Assembly (NCBI RefSeq): GCF_945859825.1
Contig: NZ_CAMAPC010000013.1
Span: 51,602-115,601 of the forward strand
Origin: Pseudoalteromonas holothuriae
GTDB lineage: Bacteria > Pseudomonadota > Gammaproteobacteria > Enterobacterales > Alteromonadaceae
Length of the DNA: 64,000 bases
Direction of reading: 5' to 3'
Part shown: one piece after another, positions 46,187 to 55,674 of the stretch
Position numbering within the stretch: the first letter of the stretch is position 1
How the letters are laid out: each line of letters starts with the position of its first letter
Notes under the pieces: model-generated
The model's database searches: none
Told to the model about the DNA's origin: nothing
What the model saw: only the letters and a program-made list of their open reading frames with translations
Made by a program: the position numbers and the translations under genes

Positions 46187-47749
46187 ATGAAAATTAAAGT
46201 GTATTCAGCGATTCTTTTAGTGATTGCAGTTGTATCTATAGGGGGTTATTTATCTTATGAACCATACTCAGAGAAGACACAATATCAAAAAGTATCTCTT
46301 AGTGATGAAGTAAATCATGAACAGACTCAACCTTTGAGTTTTTTTGTATCAGTTGATTCATCCATTCGTAGTGATAAGCAGGTAGTATTGTCACATTCGC
46401 AGCTTAGTTGGCACATGCAACTACAAGCACAACCCAATAGCGAACTACTTCTGGGGCAGTTGAGCAATATTAGTTACTCGCAAGACAGTAAATCCGTGTC
46501 ACTGGTAAACACATTGCCGTTTAAAATAGCACATACACAAAATCGCTTTGAAGAGCTCGACTTACTTGGCCTCCCCGCTGAGCATACCTTACAGGTAACA
46601 AGACAGTTATTTGATTTGTTGAGTTATGATATCAATCACCCTTTAACCCTAACTCAGTCGCAAGCACAAGTAACTTACCGTTATCAAAAAGTAAATAACA
46701 CAATTGTGCGCACAGTTGAAAAACAGACTTACCTGAATGCGAACCATAAACCCCAAAAAGAACAGCAAGATTGGCGGTTATCATTAAATAACTCAGGTGA
46801 GATAGCGCAGCTTAACTATGTGAATACACGGTATTGGTTACAACCACAGCAAAATTATATTGTTGAGCAGAGTGTGACTGTGACTAAAGCACCTAGTCGA
46901 TCACTTATGCTAGCTAAGCAGGCTGATAATGTAAATGCAGGCATAGAGGCTGACCAACTTCAGTCTAAGAGAATACAAGTTACTAATAAGCAAACATTTG
47001 AAGATGCGCTCGTTGAGCTAAAGGTTTCTTTGTCAGCAGAGCTGGCACGAGCGGTTGGACAATACTTAGTGGACAATTACAATGCCTATGAAATACAAGC
47101 ACTGCTTGATGCTATGCCAGATTCTAGCTCCGCCATTATATATGCGCTGCAAAAGCTGCAAACCCCTCAAGCAGAAGCGATGTTGGTTGATTTACTGCAA
47201 TTTGAGCAAACTGCAGACTTAGATAAGCATAAATTGGCTATGGCATTGGGTCGCTTTGGTGCATCCAGCGCATTGTCACTAAAGGCGTTGCAATTAATTG
47301 CTGAGCAGCCTTCCCACCAAGCGGCTAATACAGCTCTTTTAAGCTTGGGTACAATGGCTTATTTTTCACCCGAACAAGCTATCAGTGTAAAAAACTATTT
47401 GCAACAAAATTTATCTGATCAAACGAGTCTATCTACTACCGTATTAGCGGTTGCAAATAGTAAAGACTCGAACCTGCTTGCGCAATTACCTCCGTTATTA
47501 CACAGCGCTGATGGTGCGGTAAAACTCAATAGCATCAAAGTGTTGAGTAAGCATATGCACTACCAAGATACCGTTGTATCTGCACTTTTATCATCTCCTG
47601 AGCCTAGGCTTGTAGCGGCCTTTACTCGGACAATATTAGAAACCAAGCAGGTGTTAAGTGCGCCTAATATCGCTAGGCTTCAACAGTTGCAAAGTCAAAC
47701 ACACAACCCTGTGGTTCGCAAAAAAATTACTGAACTTTTAGAGGGGTAG
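46187..47749 (+). CDS. Unknown exported protein with C-terminal helical repeats
   Basis: A 520-residue protein anchored or exported by an N-terminal helix (about 5-24). Residues about 45-250 look beta-rich (SFFVSVDSSIR, VSLVNTLPFKIA, YWLQPQQNYIVEQSVTVTK). Residues about 270-520 are alpha-helical with HEAT-like repeats (ALLDAMPDSSSAIIYALQKLQTPQAEAMLVDLL, LAMALGRFGASSALSLKALQLI, LKLLSLG-like and later units). A beta part followed by an alpha superhelix is the order in vitellogenin-type lipid transfer proteins, but I see no diagnostic motif, so this is only a resemblance of architecture. TTGGAG precedes the ATG; a hairpin separates it from the exported protein upstream. Confidence 0.6.
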   Translation: MKIKVYSAILLVIAVVSIGGYLSYEPYSEKTQYQKVSLSDEVNHEQTQPLSFFVSVDSSIRSDKQVVLSHSQLSWHMQLQAQPNSELLLGQLSNISYSQDSKSVSLVNTLPFKIAHTQNRFEELDLLGLPAEHTLQVTRQLFDLLSYDINHPLTLTQSQAQVTYRYQKVNNTIVRTVEKQTYLNANHKPQKEQQDWRLSLNNSGEIAQLNYVNTRYWLQPQQNYIVEQSVTVTKAPSRSLMLAKQADNVNAGIEADQLQSKRIQVTNKQTFEDALVELKVSLSAELARAVGQYLVDNYNAYEIQALLDAMPDSSSAIIYALQKLQTPQAEAMLVDLLQFEQTADLDKHKLAMALGRFGASSALSLKALQLIAEQPSHQAANTALLSLGTMAYFSPEQAISVKNYLQQNLSDQTSLSTTVLAVANSKDSNLLAQLPPLLHSADGAVKLNSIKVLSKHMHYQDTVVSALLSSPEPRLVAAFTRTILETKQVLSAPNIARLQQLQSQTHNPVVRKKITELLEG

Positions 47750-47790
47750 CCAGTTTGACGCTAAACACTATGTCAAAATGACAGTGTTAT

Positions 47791-47824
47791 AAAAAGAAGA
47801 TACCAGCGAGGTGCTGGTATCTTT
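47791..47824. terminator. Bidirectional terminator between two convergent genes
   Basis: A 9-bp stem (GATACCAGC with GCTGGTATC), 5-base loop, an A-run before it and TTT after it. Confidence 0.75.
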
Positions 47825-47832
47825 GTAATAGA

Positions 47833-49845
47833 CTAGTGTGGACCTGTGTTTTTGGCAGGCGTTAGCCAGTCACTTTGCCAAATATAGTTGCCATGGAAAT
47901 AATATAAATCGTCTTGATGGATAATGGCACGATCATCGCCTGACCAAATGTAGGGGATATTTTCATTATCAGGATAAGAAATCATACTGCTGCCCATATA
48001 GTTCATTTGTATCGTATTGGTATTAAGTTCAAATGCAGCAAGTGCATTGTCTTTTGCCCATATACTGGTTACAGGATCTGAGCTATCAGTGTGCCAAGTT
48101 TCAATGGGTAGCGTGAAGCGGTACAGGCCATTTTCTAATGGTAAAAAGCTAAATGCATGATAATTGCTTTCTACTGCTGAATAGGCATTGTCAAAAATAT
48201 GTTCGCTAACCTGCTGTGGGTTATTGATATTACTAATATCAAACAAGCTTACTTTAGCCCCCTGTGTGATCACCGGTGTGTCATCGCTCAGATCATCGAC
48301 ATGTTGACCAACCCCCAATAACAAGCTGTCGCTTATTGGGTGTAAATATGAAGAATAGCCCGGTATTTCTAGTGCACCTGCAATATTTGGCATTTGAACG
48401 TTAGATAAGTCAATCACATAAAGAGGGTCTGTTTGCTTAAATGTCACTACATAAGCACGGCTGTCGGTAAAGCGAACCGCATAAATATCCTCATCAACAA
48501 TGCCTTTTGAATTGACTTTACCGATAGGTGTTGGTTGTTGGTCATTTGGTAGTTGGCTGAGTACGGCTAACTCATTGCCTTGTTGTTCAAGTGTAAAGAG
48601 TGTGTGATTTAAGCCATCCGTGGTGTTACCACTGCTTGTCACAACACGTAAATATTGCTGTACTTCACTAAAACGCAGATTCTGATTACGCCAGCCAAAA
48701 TGCCCAGTTACTTTGCCAGTCGCACTATAATCTAATGCGTTTCCAGTGAGGCTGAATTTATGAATGACAGAGTTTATTTCATCATCTGTATAGTCAGTAC
48801 TGTATGCATAAAGAGATTGTTGTGATGCATATAAACCATCGACATATGTGTTAACACAAATAGAGCTTTGCTGTGTTGGGTCAGTCAACGATATTTTTGT
48901 TAAAGTCATAATGGCATCATAGCCATCATTTGTTGTTGCACCTTCGTTGATATAGCAATTATCAGAGCTGAATAATGGATTAGATTGTGAATTAAGGTTG
49001 TTTTTAATTGCAGGGAGTAGTTTATTGATTTGTTCGTTTTGTAAAGCTTGGTAGTCAGCTAGTTTGCTCTGCTCACTGTTATCAGTGCCAACAAAGCCGT
49101 CAAATTGAGGGTAATAGTTACTGACAATATATAGCTGATTGTTTATAACGCGGGTATCAATAAGCTGGCCATCAATGGTGTAATGGGCCTTTACTGAAGC
49201 CTGTTCAGGTATGCTTACATCCATTAAACTTAGCTCAAACTGCTGCGCTGTGGGTGCCATTATTGAGGTGTTTGCTACCTCTTGAGTTTGTACCATCGGT
49301 GAGCTAACGCTAAACCAGCCGATATCATGATTGAGCACAGCGAGAGTGTTGTTATTAAGGAACAGTTGTTGTTTTTGGTATTGCGTATTAGAACTGGTTA
49401 CATCACTTACTTGTGTTAAACCACCCGCCTCATCTCGCTTTATAATGCGAATAAACTGACGATACTGCTCAGAGCTTGTTAAGCTCTGAGCAGTATTTGC
49501 ACTAACATACATGTACTGGCCGTCGTACTTAATTCTATCGGCTTCATCAACACCTTGCTCTTGTACATTCGTACTAGAAAACTGGCTATTACTTACTGCT
49601 GCATCAGCACTGACTTCACCGCTATTAGTGGGTGTTGCATACTCATAATGACGCATAAACAGACCATTTTTAAGGTGTGTAGTAAACTGTTGTGTACTGG
49701 CTTTACTTAGCGCAGCTGTTGATACTTTTAAACCGCTAAGCTGCGGTAAAGTAGTTGTTTTTTTATCGGAACTGTCATTATTACTATCAGAGCAAGCGCT
49801 GAGTAATAAAGTAACACCGATAGTAATTACACGAGGGTAGAGCAT
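47833..49845 (-). CDS. Beta-propeller lipoprotein (secreted beta-propeller family)
   Basis: A 670-residue lipoprotein: the signal peptide ends with LLLSAC, Cys18 being the lipidated residue, followed by an acidic-polar linker. The VQEQGVDEADRIKYDGQYMYV segment near residue 100 and the later propeller blades (RVVTSSGNTTDGLNHTLFTLEQ, RAYVVTFKQTDPLYVIDLSN) match the family of secreted proteins with a C-terminal beta-propeller distantly related to WD40. Function of the family is not established. AAGGAGAT before the ATG gives a strong start. It is alone in its transcript. Confidence 0.83.
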   Translation of the reverse strand: MLYPRVITIGVTLLLSACSDSNNDSSDKKTTTLPQLSGLKVSTAALSKASTQQFTTHLKNGLFMRHYEYATPTNSGEVSADAAVSNSQFSSTNVQEQGVDEADRIKYDGQYMYVSANTAQSLTSSEQYRQFIRIIKRDEAGGLTQVSDVTSSNTQYQKQQLFLNNNTLAVLNHDIGWFSVSSPMVQTQEVANTSIMAPTAQQFELSLMDVSIPEQASVKAHYTIDGQLIDTRVINNQLYIVSNYYPQFDGFVGTDNSEQSKLADYQALQNEQINKLLPAIKNNLNSQSNPLFSSDNCYINEGATTNDGYDAIMTLTKISLTDPTQQSSICVNTYVDGLYASQQSLYAYSTDYTDDEINSVIHKFSLTGNALDYSATGKVTGHFGWRNQNLRFSEVQQYLRVVTSSGNTTDGLNHTLFTLEQQGNELAVLSQLPNDQQPTPIGKVNSKGIVDEDIYAVRFTDSRAYVVTFKQTDPLYVIDLSNVQMPNIAGALEIPGYSSYLHPISDSLLLGVGQHVDDLSDDTPVITQGAKVSLFDISNINNPQQVSEHIFDNAYSAVESNYHAFSFLPLENGLYRFTLPIETWHTDSSDPVTSIWAKDNALAAFELNTNTIQMNYMGSSMISYPDNENIPYIWSGDDRAIIHQDDLYYFHGNYIWQSDWLTPAKNTGPH

Positions 49846-50093
49846 TACATATCTCCTTTTATCAATGAGTCATTATTACTGTACAAAATTTGCCTAGATT
49901 AACTGTTACCATTGAAGTGTGAATTGTTATTAAGTGTTACTCTAGATAGTAAATTGCAAATACGATGGTAAATTAGCTAAGGTAAGCAAATTTACATCTG
50001 CTCTGTTGGAAAGTGAAAGTAAATAATTGCTCATCACCTCTTTGATGGTGTTGGTTTTTACGAGTGGATGTCGCAGTCATGCAGGAGGTTGGT

Positions 50094-50996
50094 TTGAAGC
50101 AGTTGCTATTGTGGATGAGTTTAATGTTGGCGTTACAGGTCAATGCACAACAGTGTGAGCCAAAATCACAAGAGTGTGTTGAGGTTGGGCAATGGCAATT
50201 TTCTGTTGCGGTGGGCGCTGGGGTGATGACCAACCCGCTGGTTGGTGGAGAAAACTTACCTTTGTTGGTGCTTCCGTATGTGAGTTATTACCGAGATAAG
50301 TTTTTTTTAGATAATACCACGATTGGCTATACCTTTAAGAATACTAAACATTTTGATGTGAGTATTATTGCCGAGCCAAACACAGAGCAAGCTTATTTTG
50401 AGCGTTTTCATATTCGTAATCTAATCGCGCCAGAAAGTTACCTTGAAACGAGTAGCTCCGAAGGAGACTCTGGTATTTTGCCTGATGGTACTGCCAGCGA
50501 AAACGATTTGTCGCCCGTAAAACCAAAAGTCAGTATAGATGAAGTATCCAAACGTAAATGGACCATGGATGGTGGCTTATTAGTGCATTGGTATGCAGGC
50601 ACTCAAGGTAAATTTACATTCAATTGGTTAAAAGACCTAGGCGGCGTTTACCAAGGTCAACATGCAACGATTAGTTACAGCCACCAAATTAACCTGGCCA
50701 AGCATATACCTGCAAAATTACAATTCAAGTTTGGGGCGCACTGGCAAAGTAAGCAACTTGTTGATTATTATTATGGTTTACGAACTAAAGACAAATTAGA
50801 CCCGCATTTTTATTATCGAGGAGAAAGTACCATTTCTCCTTTCTTATCCGTAGCATTTAATTATCGTTTGAACAAACAATGGCAATTAAAAGTAAGCGCC
50901 AAGCATAAGTTCTTCGGTTCAGGTATCAGCAATAGCCCATTACTCAAAAGTCACAGTGCGAGCAGTATGTTTGTAGGAGGGCTTTATGAATTTTAA
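50094..50996 (+). CDS. MipA/OmpV-family outer membrane protein
   Basis: About 300 residues. I place the start at TTG 50094, since a perfect AGGAGG (50083-50088) lies five bases upstream and the signal peptide (KQLLLWMSLMLALQVNAQ) begins there; the GTG at 50064 would add ten odd residues. The mature part has the MipA pattern: WQFSVAVGAGVMTNPLVGGENLPLLVLPYVSYY near the start, alternating hydrophobic strands, and a final aromatic SMFVGGLYEF as in outer-membrane barrels. MipA-like proteins are barrels, in E. coli linked to murein enzymes. It opens a four-gene operon and overlaps the next gene by 11 bases. Confidence 0.85.
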   Translation: MKQLLLWMSLMLALQVNAQQCEPKSQECVEVGQWQFSVAVGAGVMTNPLVGGENLPLLVLPYVSYYRDKFFLDNTTIGYTFKNTKHFDVSIIAEPNTEQAYFERFHIRNLIAPESYLETSSSEGDSGILPDGTASENDLSPVKPKVSIDEVSKRKWTMDGGLLVHWYAGTQGKFTFNWLKDLGGVYQGQHATISYSHQINLAKHIPAKLQFKFGAHWQSKQLVDYYYGLRTKDKLDPHFYYRGESTISPFLSVAFNYRLNKQWQLKVSAKHKFFGSGISNSPLLKSHSASSMFVGGLYEF

Positions 50997-51384
50997 AGCG
51001 TATTTTGCTGTTGCGCTGATTTTGGTGTTAAGTTGCACAAAGCCATTGGCCGCAGGGAAGAACTCTGGCCACACTCAATTAACTATAAAGCCAGTAACAT
51101 GTATTGTCAGGCAGTTAGGTGAACTATGTCAGATGACAGTACAACTGTATTGGCAAAATGATGTGCCTACTGATGCTTGTTTGTATCAAGGGAAAATCAA
51201 ATTAAAGTGTTGGCACGCACAGCAAAAGATAACCGAAAAGCTTGAAATTTCTTTACAAAAAAATATGGTTTTTCGTTTGTTCGATAGTAAAAAAGAGTTG
51301 CTGGCACAGCAGAAAATTAGTGTAAATGCGACTATGAGTCGCCAGTACCGGCGCAGACTAAAAACAGATTGGAGTATTTTTTAA
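50986..51384 (+). CDS. DUF3019 exported protein
   Basis: A 132-residue protein with a signal peptide (about 1-22) and four cysteines that would sit in the periplasm (TCIVRQLGELC, DACLYQGKIKLKC), consistent with two disulfides in a small beta domain. Sequence and setting match DUF3019, found in Alteromonadales beside MipA and a two-component system. Its start overlaps mipA by 11 bases and its stop overlaps the start of the regulator by one base (TAATG), so the operon is translationally coupled. Function unknown. Confidence 0.8.
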   Translation: MNFKAYFAVALILVLSCTKPLAAGKNSGHTQLTIKPVTCIVRQLGELCQMTVQLYWQNDVPTDACLYQGKIKLKCWHAQQKITEKLEISLQKNMVFRLFDSKKELLAQQKISVNATMSRQYRRRLKTDWSIF

Positions 51385-52073
51385 TGGCCCATGTGATGCT
51401 TGTGGAAGATGATATACGCTTGGCCGAGTTGACAGCCCAGTTTTTGCAAAGCCATGGCTTTAAAGTAAGCCAAGTGCACGATGGTGAAAAAGCTTGCAAG
51501 CAGATTGTGAATGCTCAGCCTGATGTGGTGATATTGGATATTATGCTTCCTAATCAAGATGGTTTTAGTGTCTGTCGTCATGTGCGGCCTGACTATCAAG
51601 GGCCTATTTTATTTTTAACTGCTAAAGATAGCGACTTTGATCAAGTGCGCGGGCTTGAAATTGGCGCTGATGATTATGTGATAAAGCCAGTTGAACCGCA
51701 TGTTTTACTGGCTCGTTTAAATGCGCTATTGAGACGCAATAGCGCAGTGTCACGTAATAGTGAGCGATTGACTTTAGGTCAATTGAGTATTGATAAAGCA
51801 AATCGCAAAGTAATGTTGCAGCAACAAGAAATAGAGTTAACCAGCTATGAGTTTGATTTGCTATGGGCATTGGCTAGCCATGCTGGCGAAACTCAAAGTA
51901 GAGAACACATTTACAAACATGTGGTTGGCCGTGAATATGATGGTTTAGACCGTAGCGTAGATGTACGGGTTTCCCGGTTACGTAAAAAACTTAATGATAA
52001 TTTAGAGCAGCCAGAGCGATTGATTACCGTCTGGGGAAAAGGCTACTTATGTTCAAAGTCAGCTTGGGGATAA
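51384..52073 (+). CDS. Response regulator of the mipA operon
   Basis: A 229-residue OmpR/PhoB-type regulator starting at ATG 51384. The receiver has Glu8-Asp9-Asp10, Asp52 (VILDIMLP), Thr in FLTAKD and Lys in IKPVE. The winged-helix domain includes LTSYEFDLLWALASHAGE and SVDVRVSRLRKKL, ending VWGKGYLC. It resembles RstA/CpxR-like regulators. The sensor kinase follows seven bases downstream, and the two upstream genes encode envelope proteins, so the system probably reports on the envelope and may control its own operon. Confidence 0.94.
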   Translation: MAHVMLVEDDIRLAELTAQFLQSHGFKVSQVHDGEKACKQIVNAQPDVVILDIMLPNQDGFSVCRHVRPDYQGPILFLTAKDSDFDQVRGLEIGADDYVIKPVEPHVLLARLNALLRRNSAVSRNSERLTLGQLSIDKANRKVMLQQQEIELTSYEFDLLWALASHAGETQSREHIYKHVVGREYDGLDRSVDVRVSRLRKKLNDNLEQPERLITVWGKGYLCSKSAWG

Positions 52074-52080
52074 GTGCTCA

Positions 52081-53310
52081 ATGATCCGTTTGTTGGTCAG
52101 TTTATATTTTGTGGTCTTTGTAAGTATTATTGCTATTAATCAAGGCAGTGAATTCATTTGGCAACACTGGGTTTATCAGGCACCAGATGACCTACGCCAT
52201 GCCAAGCAGGTTGCCAAGAGTTTGCAAGCCAGTGTGTCTGAACCTGCGCATCTTGCGTCATCGATACAACGTTACAGTATCGATGAAATTGCCTGGCTGG
52301 CAGAACAGCGCGAGCAGCTATTACAAGGTGATGTGATCACCACTTATACTGAGCGCAACGATGCGTTACTGTCTTTTTTACTAAAAGATAACGCTACTTT
52401 GGTTCAGCTGGGGCCATTTCAGCCCGCGGAACAAGTATTGCTGCCAAAGTACTTGTTGAAGTTATGCTCATTTTTACTTTTGGCTGTATTGCTTATGTTT
52501 TGGTTGCGCCCACTTTGGCGAGACTTAATGCAGCTTAAGTATGTGACTGAACAATTATCCAAAGGACAACTCGATATTTCTATTGCTCGTTCACGATTTT
52601 CTGCAATCGCTACCTTAACCAGTCAATTTCATACTATGGCGACAAAAGTCGCTAATTTAATGAGTAATCAAAAACATTTAGTCAACGCAGTATCTCATGA
52701 ACTTCGCACGCCCCTAGCCCGCTTAAAATTTGCTTTGGCAATGCTCGAAAAACAAGCGCCTGAGCCGGTGTATCAAATGTCGCAAGATGTACTTGAGATG
52801 GAAGTGTTGATTGATGAAATGCTTAGCTATGCGCGCTTAGAAATGGCACAAAGTACGCTACAGTTTAAGCCATTTGATATAGTTGCCTTATTGAATGAGC
52901 AAATGAAAAAATTGCAGCGGATCACAAAAAAACAGATTGAATTAGACTGCCCTTTTTCACAGCTCTCTTTAGTTGCTGAACGTCACTATATTGCAAGAGC
53001 CTTACAAAACTTGATGGTTAATGCCCATAAATATGGGCAAGAAAACATTTATATAGGTGTAAAAGCAACCCAAAGTCATATTATGCTTTTGGTTGGTGAT
53101 GACGGCAAAGGTATTGATGAAAAAGAACACGCTAAAGTCTTTGAACCTTTTTCTAGACTTGAAAAAAGTCGTAATAAAAGTTCTGGCGGGTTTGGCTTAG
53201 GGTTAGCAATTGTCGCTAAGATTGTTGCTTGGCATGGCGGTCAATGCGAGATTCAAACTTCTCAATGGGGCGGTGCGCTGTTTGTTATTTACTTACCTCG
53301 CTCTCATTAG
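52081..53310 (+). CDS. Sensor histidine kinase of the mipA operon
   Basis: A 409-residue kinase with two membrane helices (about 2-19 and 127-145) bounding a periplasmic domain of about 105 residues. A HAMP-like linker follows, then the dimerisation domain with phospho-acceptor His206 (SHELRTPLARL) and the ATPase domain with the N box (LQNLMVNAHKYG), G1 (GDDGKGID), F box (FEPFSRL) and G2 (GGFGLGLAI). It resembles RstB-type kinases. It is the last gene of the operon and partner of the regulator before it. Confidence 0.94.
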   Translation: MIRLLVSLYFVVFVSIIAINQGSEFIWQHWVYQAPDDLRHAKQVAKSLQASVSEPAHLASSIQRYSIDEIAWLAEQREQLLQGDVITTYTERNDALLSFLLKDNATLVQLGPFQPAEQVLLPKYLLKLCSFLLLAVLLMFWLRPLWRDLMQLKYVTEQLSKGQLDISIARSRFSAIATLTSQFHTMATKVANLMSNQKHLVNAVSHELRTPLARLKFALAMLEKQAPEPVYQMSQDVLEMEVLIDEMLSYARLEMAQSTLQFKPFDIVALLNEQMKKLQRITKKQIELDCPFSQLSLVAERHYIARALQNLMVNAHKYGQENIYIGVKATQSHIMLLVGDDGKGIDEKEHAKVFEPFSRLEKSRNKSSGGFGLGLAIVAKIVAWHGGQCEIQTSQWGGALFVIYLPRSH

Positions 53311-53742
53311 GTTTGATCTATCTTTTAACTGCTTAAGCGTATGTGGGTTGCACATTAATAATATTTAGGGCTTGTACCCACATAGCGGCGGCATTTAAAT
53401 CACGCTCAATTAAAGTGAATACAGGCAAGCCCATTGGTAAAATTTGTTGCTGGAGTAACCACACAGACATCAAAATCACCTTTTATCTAGGGCCCATTGA
53501 TCTTTGAGCTTTGTTCAAATTAAAGGCTTTCAATGCTAGAAATGGGCTATGTTGCATTAATAGCCCATGACAGTGCAGTGTAAGCCTTTGATTGAGCCCT
53601 TTGAGCAGTGTCATTGGGGCATTTTTTACACTATAATCTGACTTACGTAGAATATCTATGCAACACAGGCTCTATCTTGGAAAAATCCCCCAATGATTGC
53701 TGAAAAAACATATAGCAAAGATAAATACGCCCTAGTTAAAGC
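53311..53742. other. Non-coding region with gene relic and nested inverted repeats
   Basis: No complete gene. On the minus strand at about 53335-53475 a short frame reads coherently (LPMGLPVFTLIERDLNAAAMWVQALNIINVQP), probably the C-terminal remnant of a lost gene that I cannot name. To its right lies a nested inverted repeat at 53522-53589, described separately. Confidence 0.4.
53522..53589. repeat. Nested inverted repeat, 68 bases
   Basis: An outer 8-bp pair (AAAGGCTT at 53522-53529, AAGCCTTT at 53582-53589) encloses a perfect 9-bp inner stem (ATGGGCTAT at 53542-53550, ATAGCCCAT at 53560-53568) with a 9-base loop. It has no T-run. It could be a small mobile repeat or a structured RNA. Confidence 0.55.
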
Positions 53743-55674
53743 TTATTGACACTTATTAAATACGTATTGGGTCGGACAGCTCATCGTTTTGTGATCCCCA
53801 AAATTGCCGTTTAGTGTTACTTGGCGACCATTTTTACCCGATAACACAAAATCAACTTTATTATCATTACCACTTTGTGACCAGAAGTAGACGGGCTCGC
53901 CCCCCCAACCCCAAGCTGCATTATGAACTTTGCGAATAAAGTTAACATTTTTAGGATCTGTGTAATGCTGAGCACCATTGTAGCTCCATACATAAACATC
54001 TGTTTTATACTTTAAGTTGCTTGTATATAAATGTACTTTACCACCTGCTAGGCTGTCGGCTTGAGTCTGCATAGGGAATGCTATCTCACTATAGCCATAA
54101 CGGTTAATCGTTCTTACAGCCCCTGCTGAATATGCATGGTCAGTAGCACAGTTACTGCCATTGTAACAGCCTACATAAGTTACTCCACCTTGCTCATCAA
54201 CTACTTTTGCACGGATCAACGATTTAGAGTCACTCGCTGATTTTGGAGCAAATCCATGTTTACCATCACTTTCAACAAATAGCACTTTCAAGGCAGCCAA
54301 TTTTCCATCAGGACCCATCGAAAAATCGATATCTTTTATATAAGCACGTTTTTGAATCAAGTTCTGCTTTGGTGTATACCCATTGACAATCTCTACCGCT
54401 GAGTCTGATTTATAAAGCAATGCTTTGTTCAGTGTGTTGAAGTCAGAAATATATTGCCCGTAAGCTGTATCGATTAGTTTTTGATTAGAACTGGTTGACC
54501 AAGTTCTACCGCCATCTTTAGAGTAAATAAAATAAATGTTGGTGCGATTATCATTTGGAAAATGGCGATTTAATAAAGCGGCGCTTGACCCCGCAGCTAT
54601 TTTGCAGCTTGAAGAATATCCCGATTTTAACGTGCATTTATCTGGAACATGGACGTTAAATGCCATTGCAATTACACCGTTTCGCTCTGCACTTACTGCA
54701 TAATGCCCAAAACTAGTCGCATCATTTAGAGCAACTAGCTTTTTACTTTTTGCAACTGATACTGAACTGCCACTAGGTGTGATCTCCGTCATGTAAATTT
54801 GACGACGAGCGGTTTGTTTATATTTACTACTCATTTCACTTGGTGCTTTGATATAACGTGTATTAAGTAAAACAAATTTGTTGCCTGTCCACCAAGCTTG
54901 TGGATATGAGAAGCCTAGAAAATTACATGCCTCGGTGTCACTACAATTACTGTTTGAGTCTAGGTCACTACTTAGTTCATTTTCTGCATTGACCAATTTA
55001 AACCCTCGTAGATCACCTGCACCATTTAAGTGTGAAGATTTAGAGCGATAAATTAAACCACCACGAGATGAGTTTCTACCAGAAATAAACACATATAAAT
55101 GACCATTTTTATCCATGTTAATCACGGCTGTATCATGAAAATCACTGGTATTTTTAACATGTATTACTGCTGGTTCTTTCACTTCCCCCGTTTTATGGTT
55201 GTAGGCAGAAACAGCAATCACCAACCTTTCATAACCTTTATTCGGGGGAGTACCTTGCACCGCACAACTTGAATGAGCACCGTTTAGCACAACGTATGTC
55301 CAGTCTCCCTGCTGAACAGCCATAGGTGCAGCTTTAGCTGAACCTGTTGCAGTTTCACCTGAATATTTGGGAACATTTTGATTTCCAACTCTAAAAAGTT
55401 GGTTATCTAAACTGTACCAATTACCTCGAAGCGCACGATTATTGAACTCAGGTTTGTAATTTAAGTGATCGAATTGAGATGTTTTATCTTTAAAGTGCCT
55501 TAAGTAATTGTAGTTAGAATCATCTGTATAATTAACACCTGCATTTATATAACTACACGAACCATATAGGTTGAAGTTATCCTGATCTGCATATCCTTTA
55601 GATTTGTCAACTTCTGCATGGACTGACAGGGCTCCCCCTAAGAGCAATACAGCCAAAGATAGTCTCGTTTTCAT
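53743..55674 (-). CDS. Secreted BNR-type beta-propeller protein, possible polysaccharide-active enzyme
   Basis: A 643-residue protein with signal peptide (MKTRLSLAVLLLGGALSVHA). The body has features of BNR-repeat propellers: an Asp-box-like SKDGGRTWS near residue 390, a FHDTAVINMDKNGHLYVFISGRNS segment of the kind seen in BNR_4 proteins, and many Tyr/Trp-rich strands. Marine BNR_4-like proteins include sialidases and ulvan lyases of Pseudoalteromonas, so activity on an algal or glycan substrate is plausible but not shown: I cannot match catalytic residues. At least ten cysteines suggest disulfides. GGAAA precedes the ATG. It has no neighbours of a polysaccharide locus. Confidence 0.62.
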   Translation of the reverse strand: MKTRLSLAVLLLGGALSVHAEVDKSKGYADQDNFNLYGSCSYINAGVNYTDDSNYNYLRHFKDKTSQFDHLNYKPEFNNRALRGNWYSLDNQLFRVGNQNVPKYSGETATGSAKAAPMAVQQGDWTYVVLNGAHSSCAVQGTPPNKGYERLVIAVSAYNHKTGEVKEPAVIHVKNTSDFHDTAVINMDKNGHLYVFISGRNSSRGGLIYRSKSSHLNGAGDLRGFKLVNAENELSSDLDSNSNCSDTEACNFLGFSYPQAWWTGNKFVLLNTRYIKAPSEMSSKYKQTARRQIYMTEITPSGSSVSVAKSKKLVALNDATSFGHYAVSAERNGVIAMAFNVHVPDKCTLKSGYSSSCKIAAGSSAALLNRHFPNDNRTNIYFIYSKDGGRTWSTSSNQKLIDTAYGQYISDFNTLNKALLYKSDSAVEIVNGYTPKQNLIQKRAYIKDIDFSMGPDGKLAALKVLFVESDGKHGFAPKSASDSKSLIRAKVVDEQGGVTYVGCYNGSNCATDHAYSAGAVRTINRYGYSEIAFPMQTQADSLAGGKVHLYTSNLKYKTDVYVWSYNGAQHYTDPKNVNFIRKVHNAAWGWGGEPVYFWSQSGNDNKVDFVLSGKNGRQVTLNGNFGDHKTMSCPTQYVFNKCQ

